Positions 42,062 to 51,325 of a DNA stretch of 64,000 nucleotides are shown here, one piece after another. The notes beneath the pieces were generated by a model, which ran no database searches, was not told where the DNA came from, and saw only the letters and a program-made list of their open reading frames with translations. Origin of the DNA: Paenibacillus xylanexedens (GTDB taxonomy: Bacteria > Bacillota > Bacilli > Paenibacillales > Paenibacillaceae); contig NZ_VEIO01000001.1 of the NCBI RefSeq assembly GCF_007680605.1, positions 2,423,276 to 2,487,275 on the forward strand, read 5' to 3'. The translations under genes and the position numbers were made by a program. Position 1 is the stretch's first letter. Every line of letters starts with the position of its first letter.

Positions 42062-42919
42062 CTAGGCCAATCCGTGAGCGCGTTTTGCCGCGATCAGAGT
42101 GTTCTGCATCAGCATGGTGATTGTCATCGGACCCACGCCGCCGGGAACAGGTGTAATTGGGCCAGAGACTTCTTTTACACTTTCAAAATCTACATCCCCT
42201 GCGAGTTTTCCGTTATCCAAACGATTCATCCCGACATCGATCACAACAGCGCCTGGTTTAACATAATCGGCATCCACAAAATTAGCACGACCGATCGCTA
42301 CGACCAAAATATCCGCTTGACGTGTAATTTCTTTCATATTAGCCGTACGGGAATGACACATCGTTACGGTTGCATTTTCACGTTGCAGCAACAAGGATAC
42401 CGGTTTACCTACAATGTTACTACGACCGATAACGACAGCGTGTTTACCGGACATCTCCAGACCCGTGCGTTTAATTAATTCAATGACACCTGCAGGTGTA
42501 CATGGGAGCAAGCTGTCATCACCGATAACCAAATTCCCCACATTCACTGGGTGGAATCCATCTACGTCTTTATCCACAGCAATCGCATCGATTACCGCTT
42601 TCTCTTCAATGTGGCCAGGCAGTGGAAGCTGCACAAGAATACCATTGATGGACTTCTGATTGTTCAGCTTGTCCACGAGAGCTAGCAAATCCGCTTGCGA
42701 TGTACTTGCATCCAGCCGATGTACTTCAGAGTAAAAGCCGAGGTCATGACATGCTTTTTCCTTATTACGCACATAAACTTGAGAAGCCGGATCTTCCCCC
42801 ACAAGCACAACAGCCAGACCCGGTACCACTCCCTGTTCGCTAAGTTGTTTTACTTCTGCGGTCATGTTTGCGCGGAGTTCTTGGGATACTTCTTTACCGT
42901 TAATAATAGATGCTGTCAT
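42062..42919 (-). CDS. folD: Bifunctional methylene-THF dehydrogenase/cyclohydrolase
   Basis: Interconverts 5,10-methylene- and 10-formyl-tetrahydrofolate. The 285-residue protein contains the catalytic region [14 protein letters not shown] (Lys), [20 protein letters not shown], the NADP motif [19 protein letters not shown] and [12 protein letters not shown]. It precedes xseA in a near-continuous row to tlyA. The gap of ~100 bp to nusB contains no visible terminator. Confidence 0.96.
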   Translation of the reverse strand: MTASIINGKEVSQELRANMTAEVKQLSEQGVVPGLAVVLVGEDPASQVYVRNKEKACHDLGFYSEVHRLDASTSQADLLALVDKLNNQKSINGILVQLPLPGHIEEKAVIDAIAVDKDVDGFHPVNVGNLVIGDDSLLPCTPAGVIELIKRTGLEMSGKHAVVIGRSNIVGKPVSLLLQRENATVTMCHSRTANMKEITRQADILVVAIGRANFVDADYVKPGAVVIDVGMNRLDNGKLAGDVDFESVKEVSGPITPVPGGVGPMTITMLMQNTLIAAKRAHGLA

Positions 42920-43020
42920 TGTACTCTCTCCCTTATATGAACATATATTAGATAAAACGATCTAGATACATCCTTACAGAAAAGCTGGCTTGTCTACTCT
43001 AATCCACTCAAGATGTTGCC

Positions 43021-43473
43021 TTAGGACAATTTTTGCTTGATGCTATCCACTTCCTGAATCATGCGGCCAAGAACACCATTGACGAACTTGCCTGATTCAT
43101 CTGTGCCAAAATACTTAGACAGCTCAATCGCTTCGTTGACCGAAACTTTGGCTGGAACGTCGTCACGGAACACCATCTCATACGTGGACAAACGCAAAAT
43201 TTGGCGGTCGACACGTGACAACCGGCTCAGCTGCCAGCCTTTCAAATAATCCACAAGCAAACCGTCAATCGCTTCCTTGTGACTCCACGCACCTTGCACC
43301 ATTTCGGTAACGTAGCTGCGCATTTTTTCTTCATCACGGATCTCAACTTCGGTTTCATTCTCCTCAGCCGCTTCATTAATCAGCATGTTCACCGCTTCAG
43401 CTGCGCTCACTTCGTTCATTTCCATCTGATACAGACTCTGTACTGCAATTTCCCTTGCCAAACGTCTTTTCAT
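43021..43473 (-). CDS. nusB: Transcription antitermination protein NusB
   Basis: NusB (150 residues) with NusE (S10) binds boxA RNA for rRNA antitermination. The N-terminus MKRRLAREIAVQSLYQMEMN, VKGAWSHKEAID-like VQGAWSHKEAIDGLL, RVDRQILRLSTYEM and NEAIELSKYFGTDESGKFVN are characteristic. AGGAGG precedes ATG 43471-43473; upstream in-frame codons have no RBS. A strong terminator-like stem lies between the DUF2273 gene and nusB, so nusB probably has its own transcript or receives read-through. Confidence 0.95.
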   Translation of the reverse strand: MKRRLAREIAVQSLYQMEMNEVSAAEAVNMLINEAAEENETEVEIRDEEKMRSYVTEMVQGAWSHKEAIDGLLVDYLKGWQLSRLSRVDRQILRLSTYEMVFRDDVPAKVSVNEAIELSKYFGTDESGKFVNGVLGRMIQEVDSIKQKLS

Positions 43474-43602
43474 GTCCTGCCTCCTGCAACGCTCGATCCC
43501 GAGCGTCATCATGCTTATTTTAAAATTCAAGGAAACCACTTCATCACCTTATACAGGATGCCCATGGCTCCTCTCTGATATCGCGATCTCTTTTCACAAA
43601 AA

Positions 43603-43680
43603 AACCTGCAAAACGTTTCCTCCGAAAATCGGGCAACTCAAACTAAAGTTCTATTTTCGGAAGAAACATATTGCAGGGTT
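43603..43680 (-). terminator. Long stem terminator between DUF2273 and nusB genes
   Basis: AACCTGCA (43603-43610) plus GTTTCC.TCCGAAAAT pair with ATTTTCGGA.GAAAC and TGCAGGGTT (to 43680): a stem of over 20 bp with small bulges, ending on the minus strand in TTTTTTT. Confidence 0.8.
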
Positions 43681-43689
43681 CTGATAGGT

Positions 43690-43923
43690 TTATTTGAACG
43701 GACGCCAGCGATCTCCAAGCCATTGTCGCAACTCCCCCCAGGGAATAAACGAGCCTAGCTTCGCATCGCTTCGTCTGCCAAATGTATAACCAATGAACAC
43801 CAAGAGTGCAAAGAACAACATATCCCAAAAACCGATCCATACATAAAGAAATCCCAATAAAATACCAAAGGCAACGCCAAGAATACGTCCCTTGTAGCTA
43901 TCCCAAATCTCTTTCCACAACAT
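43690..43923 (-). CDS. DUF2273 membrane protein
   Basis: A 77-residue protein with one or two membrane helices (ILGVAFGILLGFLYVWIGFW, DMLFFALLVFIGYTFGR) and a hydrophilic C-terminus. DUF2273 proteins are encoded with AmaP and Asp23 proteins and are thought to sit in the membrane near them. It is 14 bp downstream of amaP. AGTGAG-like site is weak, so it may depend on amaP translation. Function unknown beyond the association. Confidence 0.88.
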   Translation of the reverse strand: MLWKEIWDSYKGRILGVAFGILLGFLYVWIGFWDMLFFALLVFIGYTFGRRSDAKLGSFIPWGELRQWLGDRWRPFK

Positions 43924-43937
43924 CAGTGAAACTCACC

Positions 43938-44477
43938 TCATTCCACGCGACTCTTGTAGTTAGGCGACTGGGTCACATTAGCGATATACACCGTTACAAA
44001 GGAAACAGGAATTCCTGTAATCTCTTGCACATGATCATGTATCGCCTTTTGCAGATCCGTAGTCAGCGCAGGAATAGGTGTCTCCCCATCCACAACAGCC
44101 CGAATCTTAATCTCCAGCCCTGACTCCACCACGCGGATGCGCGCTTTGACGTCACGTACTCCACGAAAACGGGAAGTGGCCTTCAAACAGAGATTTTCAA
44201 TTGTCTCCATCGAAATCTGCACATCCCCGAACTCGGTACGTTGATCTACAGAAGGTAACGAGCCACGCTCGCGGCGAATCGAGATGTAGAAAAAACGTAA
44301 ACTCAGGACAAACAAAATCGCTGCCGCGACAATTGACGCAACAATAACATTTTGTTCCTGCTGGTAATTCAATTCGTATGGCAGCACGCCGCTAATCAGT
44401 AAGATGACCGCTGCCGATATTGCTCCTACGCTTATGCTGTATATAAACAACAGAAGCCGATCCAGTATTTTAGCCAC
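43938..44477 (-). CDS. amaP: AmaP, membrane anchor for Asp23
   Basis: AmaP anchors the abundant alkaline-shock protein Asp23 at the membrane in Staphylococcus. The ~179-residue protein has two N-terminal helices (LLLFIYSISVGAISAAVILL and SIVAAAILFVLSLRFFYISI) and a DUF322/Asp23-like soluble domain (VDQRTEFGDVQISMETIENL to the end). The probable start is GTG at 44475-44477 with GGGAGGCTG ten bases before; an upstream GTG (44486) overlaps the site. DUF2273, amaP and Asp23 are adjacent in that order on the minus strand. Confidence 0.88.
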   Translation of the reverse strand: MAKILDRLLLFIYSISVGAISAAVILLISGVLPYELNYQQEQNVIVASIVAAAILFVLSLRFFYISIRRERGSLPSVDQRTEFGDVQISMETIENLCLKATSRFRGVRDVKARIRVVESGLEIKIRAVVDGETPIPALTTDLQKAIHDHVQEITGIPVSFVTVYIANVTQSPNYKSRVE

Positions 44478-44588
44478 GAACTGCACAGCCTCCCTTGCTC
44501 ACTCACATTGCTTAACTGCTGAAAAGCTTAACGTTAATCACCTTGTCCATCCCAGGTCCGTAACGAAGACCTGTCCAAGACGGGATAA

Positions 44589-44610
44589 CCCCCGACAGAA
44601 GTGCCGGGGG
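44589..44610. other. GC-rich hairpin between Asp23 and amaP genes
   Basis: CCCCCG (44589-44594) pairs with CGGGGG (44605-44610) and flanking AGACGGGAT/ATCTGTCT can extend it. T-rich sequence follows only on the plus strand, so it may attenuate or stabilise the Asp23-amaP mRNA instead of terminating it. Confidence 0.55.
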
Positions 44611-44622
44611 AAATCTGTCTTT

Positions 44623-45033
44623 TTATTTTACACGTTGCGTGTTCAGGTCGATCTCTTCCACTTTTTCAGCACTCTTGAACTGAACGTCATGAATGTGAAC
44701 ATTCACTTCATTCACGTTCAATCCTGTCATGTTTTCAATGGAGCGCTTCACGTTTTGTTGGATTTCAGTAGCAACCTGTGGCAAACGGTATCCATATTCG
44801 ATAATAACGGAAACGTCCACAGCTGCTTCGCGTTGACCTACTTCAACCTTAACCCCTTTTGAAAGGTTTTTACGGCCGAGCAATTCCGCGAATCCACCTG
44901 CAAATCCACCGCTCATTCCTGCTACTCCTTTAACTTCCACAGTTGCAAGTCCAGCAATCACTTCGATAACTTCAGGTGCGATCTGGATTTCACCGATATC
45001 CGTACGTTCAAATTCTGTCGGTAGTGTACTCAT
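44623..45033 (-). CDS. Asp23/Gls24 family envelope stress protein (YqhY-like)
   Basis: A 136-residue Asp23/Gls24 protein; YqhY of B. subtilis lies likewise between accC and nusB and influences acetyl-CoA carboxylase activity. Motifs: IQIAPEVIEVIAGLATVEVK, GVAGMSGGFAGGFAELLGR, YGYRLPQVATEIQQNVKRSI and NVHIHDVQF. It likely works with AmaP and DUF2273. Its mRNA has a ~160-nt structured leader from a promoter at 45204-45232. The function in this organism is inferred. Confidence 0.9.
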   Translation of the reverse strand: MSTLPTEFERTDIGEIQIAPEVIEVIAGLATVEVKGVAGMSGGFAGGFAELLGRKNLSKGVKVEVGQREAAVDVSVIIEYGYRLPQVATEIQQNVKRSIENMTGLNVNEVNVHIHDVQFKSAEKVEEIDLNTQRVK

Positions 45034-45197
45034 AAATGTTCAACACACCTTTCGCGAGATAAGTTTGCGGCCATCCGTCAGGGCGCCGGTTCATTTTCAT
45101 AACATACAGAACCCTTCCGGTCCGGCTTTACCGGAGCTCCTGCAACCATCCGCTAACGGGCGGGCTTATCCGATGCAGGAGACATGCGCTCTTATTA
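45034..45197 (-). promoter_or_regulatory. Structured 5' leader of the Asp23 gene
   Basis: From the predicted start (~45197) to the ATG the leader can form CTCCTGCA/TGCAGGAG (45175-45182 with 45138-45145), TCCGG/CCGGA (45122-45136) and GGTTC/GAACC (45109-45113 with 45088-45092). I recognise no known riboswitch consensus. It could be a regulatory RNA element. Confidence 0.55.
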
Positions 45198-45203
45198 TTA
45201 CAT

Positions 45204-45232
45204 ACTATATCATTTGGGCTACATTATGACAA
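45204..45232 (-). promoter_or_regulatory. Sigma-A promoter for the Asp23-amaP unit
   Basis: On the minus strand TTGTCA (45227-45232), a 17-bp spacer and TATAGT (45204-45209): one mismatch in each box. It lies in the accC-asp23 gap inside a 45214-45242 TTGGGC/GCCCAA dyad. Confidence 0.65.
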
Positions 45233-45250
45233 ACAAGCCCAATATGACTG

Positions 45251-46594
45251 TTAAATCTCGTTTTCCTCAAGAAATTTAATATCAAAATCTCCGCGAATAA
45301 ACGTTGGATGCTCCAAAAGTTTCTGATGGAAAGGAATGGTCGTCGAGATACCTTCAATCGCAAATTCTGCCAAAGCACGCTTCATTTTAGCAATCGCTTC
45401 ATCGCGAGTTGCACCCCAAACGATCAATTTTGCAATCATGGAGTCATAAAATGGAGAGATCGTGTAACCAGGGTATGCTGCGCTGTCCACCCGAACTCCA
45501 GGGCCACCCGGTGCAAGGTAAAAACCAATCTTGCCTGGTGCAGGCATAAAGTTGCGGTCAGGATCTTCAGCGTTGATCCGGCACTCAATCGACCATCCGT
45601 TAATAACCACATCTTCCTGACGGAAAGAGAGCGGATTACCTTCGGCAACAGAGATCATTTCACGGATCAGATCAACACCTGTTACCATTTCAGTAACTGG
45701 ATGTTCAACCTGAATACGAGTATTCATTTCCATAAAGTAGAACTCACCATTCGGACTAAGCAGAAATTCCAGTGTACCGGCTCCCGAATAATTAACCGCA
45801 AGTGCAGCACGCACAGCAGCTTCTCCCATGAGATTACGAACTTCCTCGTTGATCACAGGGCAAGGAGCTTCCTCAACAAGCTTCTGACGACGGCGCTGAA
45901 CCGAACAATCACGCTCACCAAGATGCACGGCATTGCCATGCTTGTCAGCCATGATCTGAATTTCAACGTGTTTCATGCCTGTCAGGAATTTCTCCAGATA
46001 GACACCGGCGTTCCCGAATGCCTTCTGAGCTTCCTGTTGTGCAGCCGTGATTTGTTTTACCAGTTGCTCTTCGTCTTCAGCGATCCGAATTCCTTTACCC
46101 CCACCGCCGGCGGTAGCTTTGATAATGACAGGATATCCGATATCACGTCCAATCATAATCGCTTCTTCGGTTGTTTCTACAAGGCCGTCCGATCCAGGGA
46201 TAACAGGCACACCTGCATCCTTCATCGTCTGTTTCGCTACAGCCTTGTCACCCATCTTGGTAATAGCTTCCGGTGAAGGACCAATGAATGTAATGTTGCA
46301 GGAATCACAGATTTCCGCAAAATCGGCATTTTCGGCCAAAAAGCCGTATCCAGGGTGGATGGCATCACATTCCGTCAAAGTAGCTACACTCATCAGGTTA
46401 GTAAAGTTAAGATAACTGTCCTTAGACAGTGTTGGTCCGATACAGTAGGCCTCGTCTGCAAGACGGACATGCAAGGAATCTTTGTCCGCTTCCGAGTAAA
46501 CAGCCACTGTCGAGATGCCAAGCTCGCGGCAGGCACGAATAATGCGCACAGCAATCTCACCACGATTGGCAATCAATATTTTATGAAATTTCAT
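45251..46594 (-). CDS. accC: Biotin carboxylase AccC
   Basis: ATP-dependent carboxylation of biotin on AccB, first step to malonyl-CoA. The 447-residue enzyme shows [20 protein letters not shown], the ATP-grasp glycine-rich loop [37 protein letters not shown] and [20 protein letters not shown]. Length matches the family. It is 53 bp after accB. The gene separates Asp23-amaP with its own promoter. Confidence 0.97.
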   Translation of the reverse strand: MKFHKILIANRGEIAVRIIRACRELGISTVAVYSEADKDSLHVRLADEAYCIGPTLSKDSYLNFTNLMSVATLTECDAIHPGYGFLAENADFAEICDSCNITFIGPSPEAITKMGDKAVAKQTMKDAGVPVIPGSDGLVETTEEAIMIGRDIGYPVIIKATAGGGGKGIRIAEDEEQLVKQITAAQQEAQKAFGNAGVYLEKFLTGMKHVEIQIMADKHGNAVHLGERDCSVQRRRQKLVEEAPCPVINEEVRNLMGEAAVRAALAVNYSGAGTLEFLLSPNGEFYFMEMNTRIQVEHPVTEMVTGVDLIREMISVAEGNPLSFRQEDVVINGWSIECRINAEDPDRNFMPAPGKIGFYLAPGGPGVRVDSAAYPGYTISPFYDSMIAKLIVWGATRDEAIAKMKRALAEFAIEGISTTIPFHQKLLEHPTFIRGDFDIKFLEENEI

Positions 46595-46647
46595 TTCGTC
46601 TTTGTCCTCCTTCGAAGCTCATGCGGCTGCTATAAACCTGTAAACCG

Positions 46648-47124
46648 TTATTCCGGTTTTACCAGGAACAGAGGCTGTCCGTATTCGACAAGCTGTCCAT
46701 TTTCAACCAGCACTTCAACGATTTCTCCCTTGATGTCCGCATCAAGCTCGTTCATCAGTTTCATGGCTTCGATGATGCATACCGTTGTTTTCTCAACAAC
46801 TTTATCACCCACACTCACAAAAGAACCGGCTTCCGGTGAGGAAGCTCTGTAAAATGTACCTACCATCGGAGATACAATTTTATGTAAATGACTTGTTGTA
46901 TCGGCTTGTGGAGCAGCCTCACTCACAACTGCTGCAGCTGCAGGTTGTACCTGCGGAGTAGCAATCACTTGCGGTTGTACGGCAGCAGCCTGTACGAACT
47001 CCGTTTTACCCGGTTTGCGAATCGACAAACGTGATCCTTCATTTTCAATTTCCAATTCCTGAACAGAACTTTCATCAACCAATTTGATCAGTTCTTTAAT
47101 TTCGCTCAATTTAAACATTTCCAT
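46648..47124 (-). CDS. accB: Biotin carboxyl carrier protein AccB
   Basis: The 158-residue carrier holds biotin on Lys122 in [14 protein letters not shown], within a C-terminal lipoyl-like fold (~80-158). The N-terminal part ([20 protein letters not shown]) and an Ala/Pro/Gln linker precede it. GGAG is upstream of the ATG at 47124. On the minus strand a TATAAT sits about 60 bp upstream (47181-47186) with no strong -35. The next gene (accC) is co-transcribed. Confidence 0.96.
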   Translation of the reverse strand: MEMFKLSEIKELIKLVDESSVQELEIENEGSRLSIRKPGKTEFVQAAAVQPQVIATPQVQPAAAAVVSEAAPQADTTSHLHKIVSPMVGTFYRASSPEAGSFVSVGDKVVEKTTVCIIEAMKLMNELDADIKGEIVEVLVENGQLVEYGQPLFLVKPE

Positions 47125-47208
47125 TATTCACTCCTTCGGCATCATGCCAGTCTCACGAGGACGGTCATATGGCTTTTAGTATTATATCATAATCATTAAA
47201 AATGGAAA

Positions 47209-47240
47209 GAGCCCGAGAGTCGAACAAGCTCCCGGGGCTT
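47209..47240 (-). terminator. Terminator of the spoIIIA operon
   Basis: AGCCC..GAG (47210-47219) pairs with CTC..GGGGCT (47229-47239), followed on the minus strand by TTTCCATTTTT. It separates spoIIIAH from accB. Confidence 0.75.
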
Positions 47241-47257
47241 CCTTATCACATTTCCGA

Positions 47258-48088
47258 TTACTGTTCTGTGACATATTGCACACTGATTTTGTTCTGGGAT
47301 ACAGACAATTCTTTCATAACCAGATCAACAATAGAAACCGCCTGTTTAACGTCAAGTTTGTCACTCAGAACCACCACTTTGTACTTGTCAGCCTCTTCTT
47401 GAACGACTGCATTTTCAAATTGTTGGGAAAGTGTTTCTTCAATGCCTGTAATTTTGGCTTCTTTATCTTCAAGTGCTCGGAGTTGCTCTGTTGCTTTTGC
47501 ATTTTCTTCCGGTGTTTTACTAAGATCTCCTGCAATGGTCATCAATTCCTCGTACTTGCGGTTGTTACTCTCCTCGCGTTGCCACTGGTAATTCTGGAAC
47601 TGACTGCTTGCCGACACAGCCGTATTTTGCTGTTCCATTTCCTTCAGCACTTCTTCATCCGTTTTAGCAGCAGTCCCCTCTGTTTTCTCTTCCGTTTCCG
47701 GGGTAGTCGCCGCTCCTTTTTCCGCACTACTTTCTGACTTTTGGTCCGTTTCTCCTTCTTTGCTGCCTGGTTCAGTAGCAGGTGTTTTTTCTGCGCTTCC
47801 CGCTTCCTTACCTTCTGCGCCAGTTGTGTTTTCAGCCGGATTTGCCGCACCGGAATCACCCGTAACCTCTCCGCTGTTCACGACCTCGTTGATGACCAGA
47901 CCTTCTGTTGGATCAAGAATACCCGCTGTCTCCTTTGCCTCGCCTTGTTTCATCGCATCGACTTGCTGACTGTCAGCCACAGGGGGATTAACGGGCCCGG
48001 AATCTTCAGTGAACAGATAATATGCGGACAAGATAACCATCAGACTCAGCATGGAAACGAGCCATATTGTTTGACGTTTGTTATTCAT
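47258..48088 (-). CDS. spoIIIAH: Stage III sporulation protein AH
   Basis: SpoIIIAH in the mother-cell membrane pairs with forespore SpoIIQ, forming the zipper and channel of the engulfed forespore. The 276-residue protein has a membrane anchor (TIWLVSMLSLMVILSAYYLF), then a ~90-residue Glu/Lys/Thr-rich low-complexity linker (for example AAKTDEEVLKEMEQQ) and a YscJ/FliF-like ring-building domain at the C-terminus. It is longer than the ~218 residues of B. subtilis because of the linker. The start ATG 48086-48088 has GGAGG eight bases before. Last gene of spoIIIA. Confidence 0.93.
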   Translation of the reverse strand: MNNKRQTIWLVSMLSLMVILSAYYLFTEDSGPVNPPVADSQQVDAMKQGEAKETAGILDPTEGLVINEVVNSGEVTGDSGAANPAENTTGAEGKEAGSAEKTPATEPGSKEGETDQKSESSAEKGAATTPETEEKTEGTAAKTDEEVLKEMEQQNTAVSASSQFQNYQWQREESNNRKYEELMTIAGDLSKTPEENAKATEQLRALEDKEAKITGIEETLSQQFENAVVQEEADKYKVVVLSDKLDVKQAVSIVDLVMKELSVSQNKISVQYVTEQ

Positions 48089-48155
48089 ATAGAATATCCT
48101 CCTCGAAATAGGGTTGATTCTGACAACACATCTTTTCTTAATCATTATTCAAAGC

Positions 48156-48794
48156 TTAATCCTGCTTGCGCGGAACAACCGAGATCCGGTATGCCGCTAC
48201 GTTCAAGCCTTTTTCAACGGCATCTGTAATCAGGTCTTTCACAACCTTGTTCTCTGCACCTTTTGCCACCACCAGCACTCCGCGGATTTGCGGTTTCAGC
48301 TTTTTCGTGACAATAGGTGTCTGATCCCCTGATAATTCATACGTAATGATCTCACCGTCACGGGTATATTGCGTCATATGTCGTTTACCGCCATTGGCAT
48401 CCGTCTCTTCGGTAAGCTGCTGTGAATCTTTGACGTTCCGCTGCACCACGAGTTCTTCCGTAGAATCCACGGTAACCATCACATCCACAGTGCCTACACC
48501 AACGATATTTTCCAGCACACCTTTGATCTTGTCTTCAAATGCCATTTCAATCGCCTGAAAAGGGTTTTCTTCCAACAATCCATTTTGCATCGCCGACATG
48601 GAAGTAGCTTGTTCCGGTGGTTCGCGACCGATGTTTTCAGAATCGATCTTTTTGACGTTGACAAAGGAATTAAAGAGCATGATGCCCACACCGATCAGTC
48701 CCAAAATGATTAACCACCGTAAGGTTTGACTGCGCTTCGCACCGCCTTCACCGCCACCCATCCAGCTTTCCAGCTTTTTAAACCAGTGTTTCAT
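48156..48794 (-). CDS. spoIIIAG: Stage III sporulation protein AG
   Basis: SpoIIIAG forms a large ring in the intermembrane space. The 212-residue protein has one helix (TLRWLIILGLIGVGIMLFNS) and a ring-building-motif domain (FEDKIKGVLENIVGVGTVDV, PIVTKKLKPQIRGVLVVAKG). This matches the family's size (B. subtilis ~229). It follows spoIIIAF by 15 bp. Confidence 0.95.
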   Translation of the reverse strand: MKHWFKKLESWMGGGEGGAKRSQTLRWLIILGLIGVGIMLFNSFVNVKKIDSENIGREPPEQATSMSAMQNGLLEENPFQAIEMAFEDKIKGVLENIVGVGTVDVMVTVDSTEELVVQRNVKDSQQLTEETDANGGKRHMTQYTRDGEIITYELSGDQTPIVTKKLKPQIRGVLVVAKGAENKVVKDLITDAVEKGLNVAAYRISVVPRKQD

Positions 48795-48809
48795 CGGATC
48801 GCCTCCTTT

Positions 48810-49661
48810 TCAGAGCACTTCTGCATTTTTTGTTTCCGTTACCCGCACTTGGCTCGCATCAACTTCCCATTTCTCTTTGAGCAATGTGATGATTTGTACT
48901 GCGTGCTCAGACCGTGAAACACTAGTTTGCTTAACGCTTGAATCCTCACTATCATTCCGCGTAACGTGGGGTTCGGATGCTTGATTGGAAGCCATCTGTT
49001 CTCTCGTTGCTTGCTCGGATCGCTGGATTTTTGACTCAATCTGTATATTTTTAATTTCAATCGGATCAATCTGAACAGGTTGAGTACTCGGGTAATTCTC
49101 ATCATGTTCTAACGAATCTTTGCTTTCTGTCATCGGGCTACTACTCACAGGTTCGGCCGCATCCGCATCCGTTTTTGACCCCCCCTTCCCACTTGCAAGT
49201 TGCACCTCCACATGCTGAATGACAGGCAGTTCAACCGAAGTGGTTGCTTGGGTATCCGAATTTGATTTCTTCATCGCCAGCTGCACCTCAACCGACTGAA
49301 CCTTTGCGCCGGTTGTTTCTTCAATCTGACCTTTCATGACATTGGCAAGCTCCTTTGCCGTCCACTTCAGAGACTGCTGTTGTTCGTTCGCCTGCATCCG
49401 CCTTCCCTGAGCCAGAATCTGCTCCAGTGTGGCTTGCCCATCAGGAGGGGCATCCATTGCGGTCATGGCACGTTTCAGTTCGCCTACCGGATCACTTTTC
49501 AACAGTTTGGTGATGGGGGATAACAGGGTCAGCAGGATGAGAAGGCTCAGCACAAGCTTGACGTACCGCTCCATAGAACGATTCGGAAGCAGCATATCTA
49601 CAAACGTTGCCAGCAAAACGATCATGATCAGATCCTGTAGCCAGTTGCTCAGCCACCCCAT
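48810..49661 (-). CDS. spoIIIAF: Stage III sporulation protein AF
   Basis: A 283-residue membrane protein with two N-terminal helices (WLQDLIMIVLLATFVDMLLP, YVKLVLSLLILLTLLSPITK) and a soluble domain containing EETTGAKVQSVEVQLAMKKS. The end (HAVQIITLLKEKWEVDASQV) is well conserved. It is about 80 residues longer than B. subtilis SpoIIIAF (206) because of a central linker rich in Ser/Thr/Glu/Asp. Part of the SpoIIIA secretion-like complex; role of the linker unknown. Confidence 0.92.
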   Translation of the reverse strand: MGWLSNWLQDLIMIVLLATFVDMLLPNRSMERYVKLVLSLLILLTLLSPITKLLKSDPVGELKRAMTAMDAPPDGQATLEQILAQGRRMQANEQQQSLKWTAKELANVMKGQIEETTGAKVQSVEVQLAMKKSNSDTQATTSVELPVIQHVEVQLASGKGGSKTDADAAEPVSSSPMTESKDSLEHDENYPSTQPVQIDPIEIKNIQIESKIQRSEQATREQMASNQASEPHVTRNDSEDSSVKQTSVSRSEHAVQIITLLKEKWEVDASQVRVTETKNAEVL

Positions 49662-49693
49662 CCTCTCCAGCCCCTTTCCCTGCAGACAGGTAG

Positions 49694-50884
49694 TTAACGC
49701 ATCATCACAGTCAGATTCCCTGCGGTCAGCAGAATCGTAATCGCCAGGAAAAACATGAGTCCAACCGCGGCCAGTGCCGCGAACACATAAATCATGCTTT
49801 TACCAATCGCTTGCAGGCAGTCTACAATCGGCGTCTCTCCCAGCGGTTGCATAATTGCTCCGGTCACGTTATAGATCAAGGCCAGCGCCAGAATCTTGAT
49901 CGCCGGGAACGCACACAGGAACAAGATAATAATGACACCTGTCAGTCCGATTGCATTTTTGACAAGCAACGATGCCGTGATCACGGTATCCGTCGCATCT
50001 GCAAATGTCCTCCCTACAACGGGTACAAAGTTCCCTGCAATGTATTTGGCTGCCTTCAAACTGACACCATCGGCAACCGATCCCGAAGCTCCCTGTACCG
50101 AAATAACCCCCAGAAACATCGTCAGCAGAATGCCCAGCAAGGCTACACTGATGTTTCGCAACAGATCAGCCATTTGTGTCAATTTGTATTTATCCGAAAG
50201 CGAGCTCACCAGATGCAACACAGCCGAGAAGAAGAGAAGCGGGAATACCAGCAGATGGATCAGCGTACTTACGAGATGAATCATGAAAATAATTAGCGGG
50301 TGCGTCACCGAAACGGTAACGACATTACCCATCGAAGCGAGCAGCGTGAACAGAAGTGGAACCATCGCCATCATAAAGTTGATCATGCTGGATATAGCCT
50401 CTTTTGCATAACCAATCGCTACGTTAAAGCTGTTGATTGCGATGATAATGATGACCAGATAACAGATGGCATAAGCAATTTTACTAATGTTATTTTTCTC
50501 AAATGCAGTCTGTAGCGTCTCCAGAATCATGCTCAGCACCGTTAACATTACGATCGTGACCAAAAGTTTGCCGTTATATAAAATTTCATGCAACATAAAC
50601 GTGCCAATCGCCGAAAATACCGATTTCAGACTGAATCCTTCATTCCCGGGAATTAACATATCCATGAAAGATGGCGTTTTGCCTTCCGGGAAAAAACCAC
50701 CGTACTGTTTCATCAGTTGATCCCAATATTTCTCCACCTGATCCTTCGGAAGCTGATCAGCCTGCTGCTCTATCCACTCGTTTGAAGGTGTCGTGGCTAC
50801 AACCTGTCCAATTACACCGAACATGAAACATATCATCAGCACAATGATGAGGCGCCAGCGCGGCTTGTTATGCATCAATTTCAT
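49694..50884 (-). CDS. spoIIIAE: Stage III sporulation protein AE
   Basis: A 396-residue polytopic membrane protein with a Sec-like leader (IVLMICFMFGVIGQVVATTP) and about 7-8 helices; the large N-terminal extracellular part precedes LLVTIVMLTVLSMILETLQT. SpoIIIAE is the largest membrane component of the channel. Its length equals B. subtilis (399). It ends just before spoIIIAF with a 32-bp gap and starts 20 bp after spoIIIAD. Confidence 0.95.
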   Translation of the reverse strand: MKLMHNKPRWRLIIVLMICFMFGVIGQVVATTPSNEWIEQQADQLPKDQVEKYWDQLMKQYGGFFPEGKTPSFMDMLIPGNEGFSLKSVFSAIGTFMLHEILYNGKLLVTIVMLTVLSMILETLQTAFEKNNISKIAYAICYLVIIIIAINSFNVAIGYAKEAISSMINFMMAMVPLLFTLLASMGNVVTVSVTHPLIIFMIHLVSTLIHLLVFPLLFFSAVLHLVSSLSDKYKLTQMADLLRNISVALLGILLTMFLGVISVQGASGSVADGVSLKAAKYIAGNFVPVVGRTFADATDTVITASLLVKNAIGLTGVIIILFLCAFPAIKILALALIYNVTGAIMQPLGETPIVDCLQAIGKSMIYVFAALAAVGLMFFLAITILLTAGNLTVMMR

Positions 50885-50904
50885 CAGTTATCCGCCCGCC
50901 CTTT

Positions 50905-51294
50905 CTACACTGGCATCAGTTTCATCACGGTTTCGATAATGATGCTAATGATCGGAATCGCGAGTACGAGAATCAGCACTTTGCCAGCCAGTTCAATCTT
51001 GGATGCGATGCTCTCTTGCCCGGCATCTCTGACAATCTGTGCACCGAATTCAGCAATGTAAGCAATGCCGATAATCTTCAATACCGTTTTCAGATAGATG
51101 CTCTCCATACCGGAATTTTCAGCAAGTCGCTTCAGCACTTCGATGACTGTGCCAATTTTGCCAATCAACAGCATAAAGATCACTACACCAGTGGCTGCCG
51201 CAATCAGAAAGGCAAACATCGGCTTTTGTTCCTTAATGACTAAAATCAGTACGGTTGCAATGAGTGCCAGACCAACAACTTGAATAATCTCCAC
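50905..51294 (-). CDS. spoIIIAD: Stage III sporulation protein AD
   Basis: A 129-residue protein with 4 probable helices (VGLALIATVLILVIKEQ, AFLIAAATGVVIFMLLIGKI, TVLKIIGIAYIAEFGAQIVR, LILVLAIPIISIIIETVMKL). Start is GTG at 51292-51294 near GGTGGTG. It resembles type III export-apparatus FliQ-like parts and follows spoIIIAC by 31 bp. Confidence 0.93.
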   Translation of the reverse strand: MEIIQVVGLALIATVLILVIKEQKPMFAFLIAAATGVVIFMLLIGKIGTVIEVLKRLAENSGMESIYLKTVLKIIGIAYIAEFGAQIVRDAGQESIASKIELAGKVLILVLAIPIISIIIETVMKLMPV

Positions 51295-51325
51295 GGGTCA
51301 CCACCATCCGGCTTCATGACCGATT

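Noticed and set aside
44569..44635. Rho-independent terminator for the Asp23 gene
   Set aside because: The GC hairpin is followed by T-rich sequence only on the plus strand, not in the direction of transcription of the Asp23 gene.
45308..46276. 322-codon plus-strand frame opposite accC
   Set aside because: It is a codon-bias shadow of accC with Cys/His/Arg-rich composition typical of antisense translations.
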